A stretch of DNA of 64,000 bases from Shewanella algicola (GCF_014648035.1 NZ_BMQI01000016.1:1-64000), one strand, 5' to 3'; counted from the first letter of the stretch, positions 50,629 through 62,000 are shown. Program-made: numbers and translations. Notes: generated from the sequence alone by a model not told the origin.

Positions 50629-52578
50629 ATGACGGAATATTTTTTACAGGCTTTTATTTACCTCACCGCAGCGGTGATTGCTGTACCGTTAGCGAATAAA
50701 TTGGGTTTAGGGTCAGTATTAGGTTACTTGATTGCTGGTGTGGTTATTGGCCCTATTGTTGGGCTTGTGGGCAGCGAAACCAATACGATTCAACACTTTG
50801 CTGAGTTCGGTGTGGTAATGATGTTGTTTTTAGTCGGCTTAGAGCTTGAGCCCAAAATGCTCTGGGCGATGCGTAATCGCTTGCTAGGCCTTGGTGGTTT
50901 GCAAGTCGGTGGCTCAGTGGTTGCGGTTATGGCCTGTGCGATTTATGCCGGATACCAAACCAGTATTGCACTGACAATAGGATTAATTTTCTCGTTATCG
51001 TCGACAGCGATTGTATTGCAAACCCTGTCAGAAAAGCGCCTTAACAAAACCCATGCGGGTAAAAATGCCTTTTCGGTATTATTGTTTCAAGATATTGCCG
51101 TTATTCCCATGCTGGCGTTTATTCCGTTATTGGCTTTACCTGAACTAGTCGAAAAAGCTCAGGCTGCGGCCAGTAGTTTGAGTGAGCAACATGAACAATT
51201 AAGTCTGGTGGCATCATTACCGGGTTGGGCCTATGCCATTGTGCTGTTATTGGCGATTGCCGTGGTGGTGTTAGGTGGACATTACCTGAGCCGACCACTG
51301 TTTAAAATGGTCGCTGAATCTGGCGCGCGCGAAATTTCAACTGCAGCAGCATTAATGCTGGTGATTGGTATTGCGGCGCTGATGAGTTTAGTGGGGATTT
51401 CTCCGGCTTTAGGAACTTTTCTCGCGGGCGTGGTATTAGCCAACAGTGAGTTTAAACATGAGTTAGAAGCGAATATTGGCCCTTTTAAAGGCTTATTGTT
51501 GGGATTGTTCTTTATAACCGTCGGCGCCGGGATTGATTTTGCGGTGCTGTTTGCTGATTTTGGCGAAATTATTTTAATCACCTTAGGTGTGATGCTTATA
51601 AAAGCATTAGTGCTGTATTTATTAGCCTTAATATTTAGAATTAAAGGCAGTGACCGTTGGTTGTTTGCATTAAGCCTTGCTCAAGCAGGGGAGTTTGGTT
51701 TTGTGTTACTCAGCTTCAGTGTTCAGCAACATGTTATTCCAACCGATTTAGCGCAAACCTTATCAATAGTCGTCGCCTTGTCGATTTTTTTAACCCCAGG
51801 TTTATTCATCTTATTTGATAAAGTGATTTACCCGCGTTTTCAGGTGAAAACCAATCAGCGCGAACAAGATAGTATTGATGATGAAGGGACGGTGATTATT
51901 GCCGGGATTGGCCGATTTGGACAGGTGGTGAATCGGTTTTTAATTTCAAATAACATTAAAACCGTGGTGTTGGATTATCAGGCATCACAAGTCGATACCA
52001 TTAGGCGAATTAACACTAAAGCTTATTACGGTGATGCAACGCGGCCAGATTTACTGAAAACGGCGGGCATTGAAGAAGCATCACTATTTGTGGTGGCGAT
52101 TGATAATCGTGAGAGCAGTGTTGAGCTAGTGAAATATTTACATCACAGTTACCCAAAACTTAAGATTGTGGCCAGAGCATTTGATAGAGGCCACGGACAC
52201 TTGCTAAAAGAGGCTGGTGCAGATGTGGTTGAATCAGAAACACATCACTCCGCACTTGAGTTGAGTGTATCGTCATTGCTGCTACTGGGTCACAGTGAAG
52301 CATATGCCATGAGGCGCAAAGCCACTTATAAACGCGTAGAAAAAGAAGCGTCAAAGCGGCTATATGATTTTTGGTTAAAAAATTCTGCAGGTGAGCGTTT
52401 TAGTAATGACTTTATTAAGTTATTTATGTTGTATGAAGAACGCCTAAAGCAGGCCATGGATGAAGATAATGCTGCTCATCAAGATGATGTTGAAGAGAGT
52501 ATTTTGGTAAATCATATCGCTGATGTCGATTCAGCCCAAGTTAACCCGTCGATAACCCTATTAAGCAGTAACCGGTAA
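50629..52578 (+). CDS. KefB/KefC-type CPA2 cation:proton antiporter with RCK domain
   Basis: 649 residues. Residues 1-380 form the CPA2 membrane domain with about 12 helices. Residues about 415-530 are a TrkA-N/RCK NAD-binding domain (IIAGIGRFGQVVNRFL), ending in a soluble tail. Kef systems release potassium under electrophile stress and are held shut by glutathione. No KefF or KefG partner gene is adjacent, so gating may differ. Potassium rather than sodium is assumed from the family. Confidence 0.88.
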   Translation: MTEYFLQAFIYLTAAVIAVPLANKLGLGSVLGYLIAGVVIGPIVGLVGSETNTIQHFAEFGVVMMLFLVGLELEPKMLWAMRNRLLGLGGLQVGGSVVAVMACAIYAGYQTSIALTIGLIFSLSSTAIVLQTLSEKRLNKTHAGKNAFSVLLFQDIAVIPMLAFIPLLALPELVEKAQAAASSLSEQHEQLSLVASLPGWAYAIVLLLAIAVVVLGGHYLSRPLFKMVAESGAREISTAAALMLVIGIAALMSLVGISPALGTFLAGVVLANSEFKHELEANIGPFKGLLLGLFFITVGAGIDFAVLFADFGEIILITLGVMLIKALVLYLLALIFRIKGSDRWLFALSLAQAGEFGFVLLSFSVQQHVIPTDLAQTLSIVVALSIFLTPGLFILFDKVIYPRFQVKTNQREQDSIDDEGTVIIAGIGRFGQVVNRFLISNNIKTVVLDYQASQVDTIRRINTKAYYGDATRPDLLKTAGIEEASLFVVAIDNRESSVELVKYLHHSYPKLKIVARAFDRGHGHLLKEAGADVVESETHHSALELSVSSLLLLGHSEAYAMRRKATYKRVEKEASKRLYDFWLKNSAGERFSNDFIKLFMLYEERLKQAMDEDNAAHQDDVEESILVNHIADVDSAQVNPSITLLSSNR

Positions 52579-52612
52579 GCTGTAAGAGCAAAACGTCATT
52601 GAGTAAACCATT

Positions 52613-52640
52613 AAAAAAGACCGCCGAGGCGGTCTTTCTT
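52613..52640. terminator. Bidirectional terminator between the antiporter gene and metG
   Basis: AAAGACCGCC (52616-52625) and GGCGGTCTTT (52628-52637) with A and T flanks, between convergent genes. Confidence 0.9.
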
Positions 52641-52672
52641 AATATTGGTTTTTTACAACACAGCTATGTGGT

Positions 52673-54709
52673 CTATTTAACGCGCATACCTGGTTGTGCA
52701 CCTTCGTGAGGCTCTAAAATAAACAAGTCTTTACCGCCAGGTCCTGCAGCTAATACCATGCCTTCAGAGTCACCAAATTTCATGGTGCGCGGTGCAAGGT
52801 TAGCCACCATAACCGTTAATTTGCCGACTAAATCTTCAGGGGCGTAGGCTGATTTAATCCCTGCAAACACTTGTTTAGTCTCGCCGCCTAAATCAAGCTC
52901 AAGGCGCAATAACTTATTGGCCTTTTCAATGTGCTCTGCTTTGCTGATGCGCGCAATACGCAAGTCAATTTTAGCAAAGTCATCGAAGGTAATTTCTGGG
53001 CTGATGGGGTCTTGCGCTAATTGATCAACCGCTTCTGTCGGCGCCGGCGCTTGCGTGACTTTTAAGTTCTCTTTAGATGCATCGATAATGGCTTCGATGC
53101 TCTTCATGTCAATACGTTGCATTAAAGCTTTAAACGGGGCAATTTCATGGCCAGATAAATCTTGCGCTAAATTGTCCCACGTTAATGTCAGTTGTAAGAA
53201 ACCTTCAACATCTTGGGCAAGTTTTGGCAGTACGGGTTTAAGGTAGGTCACCAAAATACGGAACAAGTTTAATGCATTACTGCAAACCTGATGTGCTTCT
53301 TCTTGCTTGTCATCTTGTTTAACTAACTGCCAAGGTGCCGCGTCGGCAACGTAACTATTTGCAGTGTCGGCTAATGCCATAATTTCGCGCATGGCCTTAC
53401 CAAACTCACGGGTTTCATAAAATTCGGCAATGGTTTCGCTTTTAGCTAAAAACGACTCAGCTAGGCTGTTGTCAGCGACTTTGGCTAACTTACCGTCAAA
53501 ACGTTTACTGATAAAACCAGCAGTACGAGAGGCAAGGTTAACCAATTTACCCACTAAATCTGAGTTAACGCGTTGAGCAAAGTCTTCAAGGTTTAAATCT
53601 AAGTCATCAATACGGCTATTGAGCTTAGCTGCATAGTAATAACGTAAATATTCAGGATCTAAGTTATCTAAATAGGTACGGGCTTTAATAAACGTCCCTT
53701 TAGATTTAGACATTTTTGCGCCGTTTACGGTGACATAACCGTGAGCATAAACGCTGGTTGGTTTACGAATACCCGCACCATCTAACATGGCAGGCCAAAA
53801 CAAGCTGTGGAAGTAAACAATGTCTTTTCCGATGAAGTGGTACACTTCTGCTGTTGAGTCTAGGCCCCAAAAGTCATCAAAGTTTAGGTCGTCACGTTTA
53901 TCACATAAGTTTTTAAATGAACCCATGTAACCGATAGGGGCGTCTAACCAAACATAAAAGAACTTACCTGGTGCGTCTGGAATTTCAAAACCAAAATAAG
54001 GTGCATCACGTGAGATGTCCCATTGTTGCAAGCCTTGTTCAAACCACTCGCCCAATTTGTTGGCCATTTCTTGCTGTAATGAACCTGATTGGATCCATTC
54101 TTTCAACATGCCTTCAAATGCAGGTAAGTCAAAAAAGAAGTGTTCAGTGTCTTTCATTACAGGCGTGGCACCAGACACCGCTGATTTAGGATTGATTAAA
54201 TCAGTCGTGCTATAGGTGGCACCGCAGTTATCACAGTTATCGCCATATTGATCTTCAGACTTACATTTTGGGCAGGTGCCTTTAACAAAACGGTCTGGCA
54301 AAAACATGTTTTTTTCAGGATCGTAAAGTTGTGAGATGGTTTTGGTTTTTATGTAACCCGCATCACGTAGTTTTAAGTAGATGTCGTTGGCTAATTCACG
54401 GTTTTCATCGCTATGGGTGCTATGAAAATTATCAAATTGGATATTGAAGTCAGCGAAATCTTGTTGATGCTCTTTTTGCACTTGAGCAATCATTTCTTCC
54501 GGTGTGATCCCCATTTGCTGGGCTTTAAGCATAATCGGCGTGCCGTGAGCATCATCTGCACAAATGTAGTGGCATTCATGACCACGTAGCTTTTGGAAAC
54601 GAGACCAGATATCCGTTTGGATATATTCAAGCATGTGGCCTAAATGGATTGGACCGTTAGCGTAAGGTAGGGCACTTGTGACCAGTATTTTTCGCTGTGA
54701 TGTTGTCAT
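52673..54709 (-). CDS. metG: Methionyl-tRNA synthetase
   Basis: 678 residues, class I enzyme. HIGH-type [10 protein letters not shown] (about 19-28), zinc knuckle [17 protein letters not shown] (about 145-161) and KMSKS (in AKMSKSKG, about 335) are present. A C-terminal tRNA-binding domain (about 575-678) is included, as in E. coli MetG. It is divergent from the Mrp/ApbC gene. Confidence 0.97.
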   Translation of the reverse strand: MTTSQRKILVTSALPYANGPIHLGHMLEYIQTDIWSRFQKLRGHECHYICADDAHGTPIMLKAQQMGITPEEMIAQVQKEHQQDFADFNIQFDNFHSTHSDENRELANDIYLKLRDAGYIKTKTISQLYDPEKNMFLPDRFVKGTCPKCKSEDQYGDNCDNCGATYSTTDLINPKSAVSGATPVMKDTEHFFFDLPAFEGMLKEWIQSGSLQQEMANKLGEWFEQGLQQWDISRDAPYFGFEIPDAPGKFFYVWLDAPIGYMGSFKNLCDKRDDLNFDDFWGLDSTAEVYHFIGKDIVYFHSLFWPAMLDGAGIRKPTSVYAHGYVTVNGAKMSKSKGTFIKARTYLDNLDPEYLRYYYAAKLNSRIDDLDLNLEDFAQRVNSDLVGKLVNLASRTAGFISKRFDGKLAKVADNSLAESFLAKSETIAEFYETREFGKAMREIMALADTANSYVADAAPWQLVKQDDKQEEAHQVCSNALNLFRILVTYLKPVLPKLAQDVEGFLQLTLTWDNLAQDLSGHEIAPFKALMQRIDMKSIEAIIDASKENLKVTQAPAPTEAVDQLAQDPISPEITFDDFAKIDLRIARISKAEHIEKANKLLRLELDLGGETKQVFAGIKSAYAPEDLVGKLTVMVANLAPRTMKFGDSEGMVLAAGPGGKDLFILEPHEGAQPGMRVK

Positions 54710-54864
54710 GTTATCTCTATATCAAATTACACTCAAAATATGCTCCAATCCTAACCGATTGACTTAAATTTTTCATCAAAACATGACTCAAAAAGTGTAT
54801 TAATCGCTATTTTTTTACCAAGTTCTGATACACTTGTAAAAATTTCACGTTTGGAGCTGCGGTT

Positions 54865-55980
54865 TTGATTAAAACGCAAACAAATTATCAATTAAGTGAT
54901 GAATTACTGTCACCTGTTTTAGATATTTTAGAGGCCTTTGTTGATCCTTATCTGAAAAAAGGCTTAGTCTCTGCCGAGTGTGTTAGTTCGCTCGCTATCA
55001 CGGATAAACGTTTACAATTAGGTCTCGTTTATCCTTATCCTTGTATGACCCAATATCGCGATACTGTCATGGCGATAACCAATCGTTTAGCGGTATTAGA
55101 TGCCATTGACGAAGTTGAATGTGAAATCGATTTTCAACCTCGTGTTTATTCTGCCCTTACTGCCATTCCTCCTATCCCAAACGTTAAGCAAGTGATTGCT
55201 GTTGCATCTGGTAAAGGCGGTGTGGGTAAATCAACTACGGCTGTCAATCTTGCATTAGCGTTAAAAGCTGAAGGCGCAGAAGTGGGCATTTTAGATGCCG
55301 ATATTTACGGACCTTCAATTCCGCTGATGTTAGGGATCCCGAACTTTCGTCCACAATCGCCAGATGGCAAGCACATGACAGCAGCATCTGCCCATGGCAT
55401 TTCTGCTCAGTCCATTGGCTTTATGCTTAGTGGTGATGAAGCCGCAGTATGGCGCGGACCTATGGCTGCAGGAGCGTTAGCTCAACTTTTAAATGAAACG
55501 CAGTGGCCTGAACTTGACTATTTAATTATCGACATGCCACCAGGAACCGGTGACATTCAGCTGACCTTATCGCAAAAAGTCCCTGTGAGTGGCGCAGTCA
55601 TTGTGACAACACCACAAGACATCGCTTTAGCGGATGCGAAAAAAGGCATCACTATGTTCAATAAAGTGAACATTCCGGTGCTCGGCATTATTGAAAATAT
55701 GAGTTTTCATTTATGTCCTGAATGTGGCCATAAAGAACACCCATTTGGGACGCATGGCGGCAGCCAAATAGCCCAAAGGTACAATGTGCCATTATTAGGC
55801 GCATTACCACTGCATATTAATATTCGTGAATCTATGGATAACGGCGCTCCAAGTGTGATCAGTGAGCCAGAAAGTGAAGTGTCAGGGATATATCGCGAAA
55901 TTGCCCGTAAATTAGGGGCAGAATTAGCACTTCAACAAGTTACATCAACCGTAAGCATTAGCATATCAGACGACGAATAA
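54865..55980 (+). CDS. apbC: Iron-sulfur cluster carrier protein Mrp/ApbC
   Basis: 371 residues, unrelated to the Mrp antiporter despite the shared name. An N-terminal MIP18-like domain (1-95) is followed by a P-loop ATPase with the deviant Walker A ASGKGGVGKST (about 113-123). The Fe-S binding CPEC motif lies near residue 286. The start is TTG 54865 with GGAG eight bases upstream. The divergent metG-apbC pair is conserved in gammaproteobacteria. Confidence 0.92.
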   Translation: MIKTQTNYQLSDELLSPVLDILEAFVDPYLKKGLVSAECVSSLAITDKRLQLGLVYPYPCMTQYRDTVMAITNRLAVLDAIDEVECEIDFQPRVYSALTAIPPIPNVKQVIAVASGKGGVGKSTTAVNLALALKAEGAEVGILDADIYGPSIPLMLGIPNFRPQSPDGKHMTAASAHGISAQSIGFMLSGDEAAVWRGPMAAGALAQLLNETQWPELDYLIIDMPPGTGDIQLTLSQKVPVSGAVIVTTPQDIALADAKKGITMFNKVNIPVLGIIENMSFHLCPECGHKEHPFGTHGGSQIAQRYNVPLLGALPLHINIRESMDNGAPSVISEPESEVSGIYREIARKLGAELALQQVTSTVSISISDDE

Positions 55981-55989
55981 GGTTAAGAG

Positions 55990-56628
55990 ATGAATTCTCA
56001 GCAGTGTGTCATTATTGGGATCGCCGGTGCGTCGGCTTCAGGTAAAAGTTTAATTGCCAAAACCATTTTTGAAGAGTTGTGCAGCGATTTAGGCACCAAC
56101 CAAATTGGGGTAATTAACGAAGATGCCTACTACCGTGATCAAAGTCATATGACCATGGATGAACGAGTTAAAACAAACTATGACCATCCTAAAGCGTTAG
56201 ACCATCAATTATTAGCGACACATTTAACGCAACTTAAACAGGGTGAAGCAGTTCATATTCCTTGTTATAGCTATACAGAGCACACTCGCACGAGTGACAC
56301 GTTAGTCATGCAACCTAAAAAAGTCATTATTTTAGAAGGGATCTTATTACTAACAGATCCTAAATTACGTGATTTAATGGACGCGAGTGTGTTTATGGAC
56401 ACCCCTCTGGATATCTGTTTCCTTCGTCGTTTAACCCGTGACGTAGCTGAACGTGGCAGAACCATGGAGTCGGTTATTTCGCAATATAAAAGAACTGTTC
56501 GTCCAATGTTTTTACAGTTCATTGAACCGTCAAAACAATATGCTGACATTATTGTGCCACGTGGCGGTAAAAACCGTATCGCCACTGATATTTTAAAAGC
56601 AAGAATTCAGCATTTATTAGCTAAGTAG
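55990..56628 (+). CDS. udk: Uridine kinase
   Basis: 212 residues; phosphorylates uridine and cytidine in pyrimidine salvage. P-loop GASASGKS (about residues 12-19), the NEDAYYRD segment near residue 38 and the lid region [12 protein letters not shown] are typical. It starts nine bases after apbC and shares a transcription unit with dcd. Confidence 0.95.
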   Translation: MNSQQCVIIGIAGASASGKSLIAKTIFEELCSDLGTNQIGVINEDAYYRDQSHMTMDERVKTNYDHPKALDHQLLATHLTQLKQGEAVHIPCYSYTEHTRTSDTLVMQPKKVIILEGILLLTDPKLRDLMDASVFMDTPLDICFLRRLTRDVAERGRTMESVISQYKRTVRPMFLQFIEPSKQYADIIVPRGGKNRIATDILKARIQHLLAK

Positions 56629-56650
56629 CCTTTCAGGGAGAAAGTGCCAT

Positions 56651-57235
56651 ATGCGTTTAACAGATATCGAAATTGAGCAGTGTTTAGATAATGGCACCAT
56701 TATTATCGATCCACGCCCAGGTATTGATGCTATATCGGGAGTCAGTGTTGATGTCCGTTTAGGGAGTCAATTTCGAGTATTTGAAGACCATACAGCACCT
56801 TACATTGATTTAAGTGGCCCAAGTGCAGAAATGCAGTTAGCACTTGATCGTGTTATGAGCGATAAAATCGAAATAACTGACGATAATGCTTTTTTTCTTC
56901 ACCCTGGTGAATTAGCTCTGGCAATAACTTATGAGAGCGTCACTTTACCGCCAGATATTGTGGGTTGGTTAGATGGCCGCTCATCATTGGCTCGTTTAGG
57001 TTTAATGGTCCATGTGACTGCACATCGTATTGATCCCGGTTGGCAGGGTAAAATTGTATTAGAATTTTATAACAGTGGTAAATTGCCGTTGGCGCTTCGC
57101 CCGGGCATGACAATTGGTGCGCTTAACTTTGAACGGTTAAGCTCACCCGTTGCACGGCCTTATAACACACGTAAAAACGCTAAGTACAAAGATCAGCAAG
57201 ACGCTGTGGCTAGCCGGATCAGCCAGGACAAATAA
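56651..57235 (+). CDS. dcd: dCTP deaminase
   Basis: 194 residues; makes dUTP from dCTP on the way to dTTP. The active-site segment [13 protein letters not shown] (about 110-122, including the Arg-Ser-Ser triad) and HRIDPGWQG (near 135) are intact. Its stop codon shares one base with the pabC start. Confidence 0.96.
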   Translation: MRLTDIEIEQCLDNGTIIIDPRPGIDAISGVSVDVRLGSQFRVFEDHTAPYIDLSGPSAEMQLALDRVMSDKIEITDDNAFFLHPGELALAITYESVTLPPDIVGWLDGRSSLARLGLMVHVTAHRIDPGWQGKIVLEFYNSGKLPLALRPGMTIGALNFERLSSPVARPYNTRKNAKYKDQQDAVASRISQDK

Positions 57236-58068
57236 TGGCATTGGTTTGGGTTAACCAGGTAGCACAAGGCACAGTTAGTCCTTTTGACCGCGGATTGGCT
57301 TACGGTGATGGCGTGTTTGCAACAATGCGCACCACTGCTGCCAATCAGCCTGCGGCGGTTTTGTTTATTGACTATCACCTGTCGCGCTTACAACAAAGTT
57401 GTTTGCGATTAGGCATGCATTGGCAAGCAAGTGATGCATTAACTAGTCAACTCTTGTCTTTGGCCACTCAATACCCTCAACATTGTATCAAGTTACTACT
57501 GACTCGTGGTGAAGGTGGGCGTGGCTATCAAGCGCCTACGCAAATCCAAATCAATGAAATCGTCAGTGTCACTCCAATCCCTGAGCATTATCAACAATGG
57601 CAACAACAAGGGATAGCACTCGCAACATCTCCCATCGCACTTGCTCGCCAACCGTTACTGGCAGGCATGAAGCACCTTAACCGGTTAGAGCAAGTTCTGA
57701 TTAAATCACAGCCGTTAGTGGCTAATACTCAAGATTGGCTGGTATGTGATACAGATGGTTGGGTGATAGAATCATCAATGGCAAATATCTTTGCGATAAT
57801 TGATGGCAAGGTAGTGACCCCTGCAATAACACATGCTGGGGTAAGCGGGGTGATGCGCGAGCAATTTATCGATGCATTACTACAAGATGGCTTCAAGGTT
57901 ATGGTTAAACCTATGCGTTTTGACGATATTAAGGCCGCTGAACATATCGTTATTACTAACAGTTTATTTGGTGTAGTTGATGTGCACACCATTGATCAAT
58001 TTCAATTTAGCCGTTGGACGCATACGTCGCGATTCAGGCATGTTTTGAGTGTAAATTTACCATCATGA
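57235..58068 (+). CDS. pabC: Aminodeoxychorismate lyase
   Basis: 277 residues, PLP fold type IV. Releases pyruvate from aminodeoxychorismate to give p-aminobenzoate for folate. The PLP lysine is likely Lys146 in GMKHLNRLEQ. It starts at the dcd stop (ATG overlapping by one base) and overlaps mltG by four, so translation is coupled. Confidence 0.93.
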   Translation: MALVWVNQVAQGTVSPFDRGLAYGDGVFATMRTTAANQPAAVLFIDYHLSRLQQSCLRLGMHWQASDALTSQLLSLATQYPQHCIKLLLTRGEGGRGYQAPTQIQINEIVSVTPIPEHYQQWQQQGIALATSPIALARQPLLAGMKHLNRLEQVLIKSQPLVANTQDWLVCDTDGWVIESSMANIFAIIDGKVVTPAITHAGVSGVMREQFIDALLQDGFKVMVKPMRFDDIKAAEHIVITNSLFGVVDVHTIDQFQFSRWTHTSRFRHVLSVNLPS

Positions 58069-59078
58069 TAAAAACAATAATAACACGTATATTGGCAAGT
58101 TTAATTCCACTATTTGCCGTAGTTTGTCTCTCAGGTTATTGGTTTGTTAACGAATTAATCGTCTTTCAAAAACAAGCTTTACAGCTTGATCAAGTCCAAC
58201 CGTTAACGGTAGAACCTGGCATTTCCATTATCAAATTGGCGCAACAATTAGAACAACAAACGTTAATAACAGACAGTTGGAAAGTTAAGTATCTAGTCAA
58301 GCTTGAGCCTAAACTGGCACAGATTAAAACGGGTTATTATCAACTTATCCCAGGTGATACCCTTGAGAGTGTGTTCAAGCGCGTTCGTTTAGGTCAAGAA
58401 GCAGTATTTAGTGTCACTTTAATTGAAGGTAAATCAATTAAAGAGTGGCAACAAGCGTTAGCAAAAAGTGAGCGCTTAATTGTCGGTCACGACGACTTTA
58501 ATCAAGTGTTGCTGGCCAATGGCGATACCTCGGGCTTACCAGAGGGTAAGTTTTATCCTGAAACGTTTCACTATCATGCCGATGATAACGTGCAAACCGT
58601 GTTGCAACGCAGTTTTGATATGATGCAAATGAGTCTCAAGCAAGCATGGGCGGGGCGTGATAAAGACTTGGCCTTAAAATCACCTTATGAGTTATTGATT
58701 ATTGCCTCCATTATTGAAAAAGAAACGGGCAAACCAGAAGAACGTGATTGGGTGTCAGCGGTATTTAACAATCGCCTTAAAAAGGGCATGCGTTTACAAA
58801 CCGACCCGACAGTGATTTATGGTATGGGCGAGCGCTATAAAGGCAACATTACGCGTAAAGACTTGCGCGAAGCCACGGCATTTAATACCTACAAAATAGA
58901 CGGACTACCGCCAACCCCTATTGCGGCGCCAAGCCGTGCATCGTTATTTGCCGCGGCAAACCCAGCGAAAGTTAATTATTTATATTTTGTATCACGTAAT
59001 GACGGTAGCCACGTATTTTCAGCGACATTAAAAGCGCATAACAAAGCGGTAAACGAATTTCAGAGAAAAAGAAAATGA
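58065..59078 (+). CDS. mltG: Endolytic murein transglycosylase MltG
   Basis: 337 residues from ATG 58065, within the ATGA overlap with pabC; a frame from 58014 would lie inside pabC. One N-terminal membrane helix (about 8-28) anchors it in the inner membrane, with a periplasmic YceG domain. The catalytic glutamate is Glu218 in ASIIEKETG, the same number as in E. coli. It is thought to end glycan strand growth. Confidence 0.93.
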   Translation: MIKTIITRILASLIPLFAVVCLSGYWFVNELIVFQKQALQLDQVQPLTVEPGISIIKLAQQLEQQTLITDSWKVKYLVKLEPKLAQIKTGYYQLIPGDTLESVFKRVRLGQEAVFSVTLIEGKSIKEWQQALAKSERLIVGHDDFNQVLLANGDTSGLPEGKFYPETFHYHADDNVQTVLQRSFDMMQMSLKQAWAGRDKDLALKSPYELLIIASIIEKETGKPEERDWVSAVFNNRLKKGMRLQTDPTVIYGMGERYKGNITRKDLREATAFNTYKIDGLPPTPIAAPSRASLFAAANPAKVNYLYFVSRNDGSHVFSATLKAHNKAVNEFQRKRK

Positions 59079-59722
59079 TGAGCCAAGTAGGAAAATTTAT
59101 TGTAATTGAAGGGCTTGAGGGCGCAGGAAAATCCAGTGCTATTGCACTTGTGAATGATTTAATCCAACAGCATGTTGGCCAAGCGCCGGTGTGTACCCGT
59201 GAGCCTGGTGGTACGCCATTGGCTGAAAAAATGCGCGACTTGGTTAAAATTGCAGACGAAACAGACCCACTTTGCGATGAGGCAGAATGCTTACTTATTT
59301 ATGCCGCACGCTCGCAGCTCATTGCCAACGTGATTAAGCCAGCACTTGCCAAAGGTCAGTGGGTATTAGGAGACCGCCACAATCTATCATCGCTAGCTTA
59401 TCAAGGTGGCGGCCGTGGTCTCATGCCCTTAGTCAAAGCGGTGAGTGATGCTTGTCTTGGCGGGTTTACGCCCGATTTCACTCTGTATTTAGATATTGAC
59501 CCAAAGCTTGGCCTTACCCGCGCAGCAAATCGCGGTGAATTAGACAGAATTGAGCAGCAAGCCATTGAATTTTTTGAACGAGCAAGACAAACTTATTTAC
59601 AGTTGGCAGCGCAAGATGACAGCATTGTTGTGATTGATGCGAGTCAACCGATAGATAAAGTCCATCAAGATATTCGCACTCAATTGCAACAACGTTTACC
59701 TATGCTGCACCATAAAGCTTAG
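59075..59722 (+). CDS. tmk: Thymidylate kinase
   Basis: 215 residues. P-loop GLEGAGKSS (about 13-21), the DRH motif in [14 protein letters not shown] and the lid region near 150 are intact. It phosphorylates dTMP. Two adjacent ATG codons (59075 and 59078) are possible; the first overlaps the mltG stop. Confidence 0.95.
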   Translation: MMSQVGKFIVIEGLEGAGKSSAIALVNDLIQQHVGQAPVCTREPGGTPLAEKMRDLVKIADETDPLCDEAECLLIYAARSQLIANVIKPALAKGQWVLGDRHNLSSLAYQGGGRGLMPLVKAVSDACLGGFTPDFTLYLDIDPKLGLTRAANRGELDRIEQQAIEFFERARQTYLQLAAQDDSIVVIDASQPIDKVHQDIRTQLQQRLPMLHHKA

Positions 59723-59748
59723 CACTTGCGCTAAAGGACATTATTGAC

Positions 59749-60738
59749 ATGAGCGATTATCAATTAACACAACTTCCTTGGTTAGCCGATGCGCACCAAC
59801 GTTTTGTGGATGTGCATTATCGTGGAAAAAACAGTCATGCTCATTTGCTTAATGTCGACAATGCTTTAGGCGGGGTAGTACTGGCAAACGCATGTGCCGA
59901 AACGGTGTTGTGTCAACAATTGACGCCCGTTGGTGCCTGCGGCCAATGTAAAAGTTGTTTATTGTTAAGCGCAAATAATCATCCAGATTTGCACGTTGTT
60001 AAGCCTGATGGAAATCAAATTAAAGTCGATCAAATTAGGCAGTTGTGTCAGTCATTAACTCAGACGGCGCAGCAAGGTGGCTCAAGGGTCGCACTTATCA
60101 CCGAGGTAGAACGGCTCAATATTGCCGCAGCTAATGCACTGCTTAAAACGCTAGAAGAACCGGGTAATGATGTTGTATTGATTTTACAAACCAATCATAC
60201 ATCACAATTGCTTCCTACTATTACTAGCCGCTGCCAAACACTGGCATTTAATGCGCCTGACAAACAACAGATCCAACAATGGTTAGCTCAACAACATTTG
60301 TTGCCTGCAGCAAACGAGCAGGGTAAAAACCATGACGTCACTTGGTGCTTAAGTGTGGTGGGTGGCCCGCTATCATTGGCCGAAAGTTTGCGTAGTAAAC
60401 ATTACCAACAATTGTTAACGTACCGACAAGATTGGGCTCAAAGTTTACAATCAGGGCATTTAACCAATAGTCTGCTGGCATTAACAGAACAACAAATTGT
60501 TGATGCACTTAATGTTTTGTATTTGTACTTACGCCAATATGTGTTAAAAAGTAATAGTAAGATACAGTTGCAAGGTAAGCCGGCTTTGCAATTGAACCCA
60601 TTGGTACAAGGTAAGTTGATTGAACTCGCGGGTACTGTGATGCAGATGTGCCAAAAGTTGCAAACCATGCCAAGCGTTAATACACAGGCTTTATGCCAAC
60701 AATATATCCTCACGTTTAAGCAGCTTACAAACGGATAA
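59749..60738 (+). CDS. holB: DNA polymerase III subunit delta prime
   Basis: 329 residues, clamp-loader AAA+ subunit without a working Walker A, as usual for delta prime. The zinc module is seen as C..., CGQCKSC (about 49-70), and the SRC motif in TSRCQTL near residue 160. It lies 26 bases after tmk. Confidence 0.93.
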   Translation: MSDYQLTQLPWLADAHQRFVDVHYRGKNSHAHLLNVDNALGGVVLANACAETVLCQQLTPVGACGQCKSCLLLSANNHPDLHVVKPDGNQIKVDQIRQLCQSLTQTAQQGGSRVALITEVERLNIAAANALLKTLEEPGNDVVLILQTNHTSQLLPTITSRCQTLAFNAPDKQQIQQWLAQQHLLPAANEQGKNHDVTWCLSVVGGPLSLAESLRSKHYQQLLTYRQDWAQSLQSGHLTNSLLALTEQQIVDALNVLYLYLRQYVLKSNSKIQLQGKPALQLNPLVQGKLIELAGTVMQMCQKLQTMPSVNTQALCQQYILTFKQLTNG

Positions 60739-60784
60739 TGCTAAACGAAATTTTAACTCTTTTACGGAATAGAAAGAATTACTT

Positions 60785-61111
60785 ATGGTCGATCTTGTAG
60801 TCAACTACGATAATATACATAAGCTTTATCGTGCATATATGCCATTTATTAAACCGGCAGGCTTATTTATTTCGACTACAGAAAGTCATTACCTAGGCCA
60901 AGAACTGACCATTTCGTATCGTTTACCTAATGCGACACAAGCTAATGAGTTTCAAGGCACAGTGGTGTGGATTAACCCATTAGGTGCTTCTGGCGGTCGT
61001 CCTGCGGGGATTGGCGTTAAAATAAAAACCGATGTTGAAAGCCACAAACACCATATCGAGAAATTATTATCGAGCGAACTGTCTTCGAGCGATTTGACCT
61101 GCACCATGTAG
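60785..61111 (+). CDS. pilZ: PilZ-domain protein, type IV pilus PilZ orthologue
   Basis: 108 residues. It lies between holB and tatD, as does pilZ of Pseudomonas aeruginosa, and shares the YMPFIK..GLF and GVVWI-like (GTVVWINPLGA) segments. The RxxxR and D/NxSxxG residues that bind cyclic-di-GMP in most PilZ domains are not visible, as in the Pseudomonas protein. So it probably works in pilus assembly through protein contacts. Confidence 0.85.
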   Translation: MVDLVVNYDNIHKLYRAYMPFIKPAGLFISTTESHYLGQELTISYRLPNATQANEFQGTVVWINPLGASGGRPAGIGVKIKTDVESHKHHIEKLLSSELSSSDLTCTM

Positions 61112-61166
61112 CTAGGTATTCTTGCGCATCTGATTTAGTTGCTAACACTGTTGTGAAAGAATACCC

Positions 61167-61955
61167 ATGCTAATTGATTCCCATTGTCACCTTGACCGCC
61201 TAAAAGCGGCTCCCGATACCGCAAGCCTTCACACCATAATGGACAACGCTAAAGCACAAGGCGTTGATTATTTATTATGTGTCAACGTTCGCCAGCAAGG
61301 CTTTGAAGCCATGCGCGATAAAGTTGCCGCGTTTAATAACGTGTTCTTATCGTCTGGAGTACACCCGTTAGATGTTCAAGAAGGCTTAAACATTGAAGAC
61401 ATTAAGCGTTTTGCAACCGACCCGCGTGTGGTTGCCATTGGTGAAACCGGCCTTGATTATTTTTATTCAAATGACACTAAAACGTTGCAACAACAATGTT
61501 TTGAACAGCAAATAGCACTCGCTGTTGAAGTCAATAAACCATTAATCGTTCATACACGTGATGCCCGAGAAGACACCATTAATATGCTTAAAGCAGGTAA
61601 TGCAGATAAAGTCGGCGGTGTATTACATTGTTTTACCGAAAATTGGGAAATGGCTAAAGCGGCGATTGATTTAGGTTTTTACATTTCGGTTTCTGGCATT
61701 GTGACCTTTAAAAATGCCGCAGAGCTACGCAGTGTTATTCGCCAAGTGCCAAAAGACAGATTACTGGTCGAAACCGATTCACCTTATTTAGCGCCTGTGC
61801 CACATCGCGGCCAAGAAAATCAGCCTGCTTATGTGCGTGACGTTGCTGAATTTGTTGCTGAGTTGCGCGGTGAGAAATTTGATGATTTAGCTCAATACAC
61901 CACAGATAACTTCTTTAACCTGTTTAAAGATGCTGCGACGTTAATCGGCCGGTAA
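61167..61955 (+). CDS. TatD-family metal-dependent hydrolase (YcfH)
   Basis: 262 residues. It starts with the metal motif DSHCHLD (about 3-9), then GETGLDYFY (about 91), HTRDA, HCF and ETDSPYLAP (about 202). All ligands of the family are present. TatD proteins are DNases or related phosphohydrolases. It closes the pabC-mltG-tmk-holB-pilZ-tatD block. Confidence 0.93.
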   Translation: MLIDSHCHLDRLKAAPDTASLHTIMDNAKAQGVDYLLCVNVRQQGFEAMRDKVAAFNNVFLSSGVHPLDVQEGLNIEDIKRFATDPRVVAIGETGLDYFYSNDTKTLQQQCFEQQIALAVEVNKPLIVHTRDAREDTINMLKAGNADKVGGVLHCFTENWEMAKAAIDLGFYISVSGIVTFKNAAELRSVIRQVPKDRLLVETDSPYLAPVPHRGQENQPAYVRDVAEFVAELRGEKFDDLAQYTTDNFFNLFKDAATLIGR

Positions 61956-61965
61956 CAAACACATA

Positions 61966-62000
61966 AAAAAAGACCCAAAACGATCCAATTGTTTTGGGCC
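61966..62000 (-). terminator. Terminator-like hairpin between tatD and rsmF
   Basis: CCCAAAAC (61974-61981) and GTTTTGGG (61991-61998). The T tract (seven A at 61965-61971 on the plus strand) follows the hairpin on the minus strand, so it suits rsmF transcription, though it lies some 255 bases beyond that gene. A second hairpin, GGCTCT/AGAGCC at 62010-62025, has no T tract. Confidence 0.7.
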
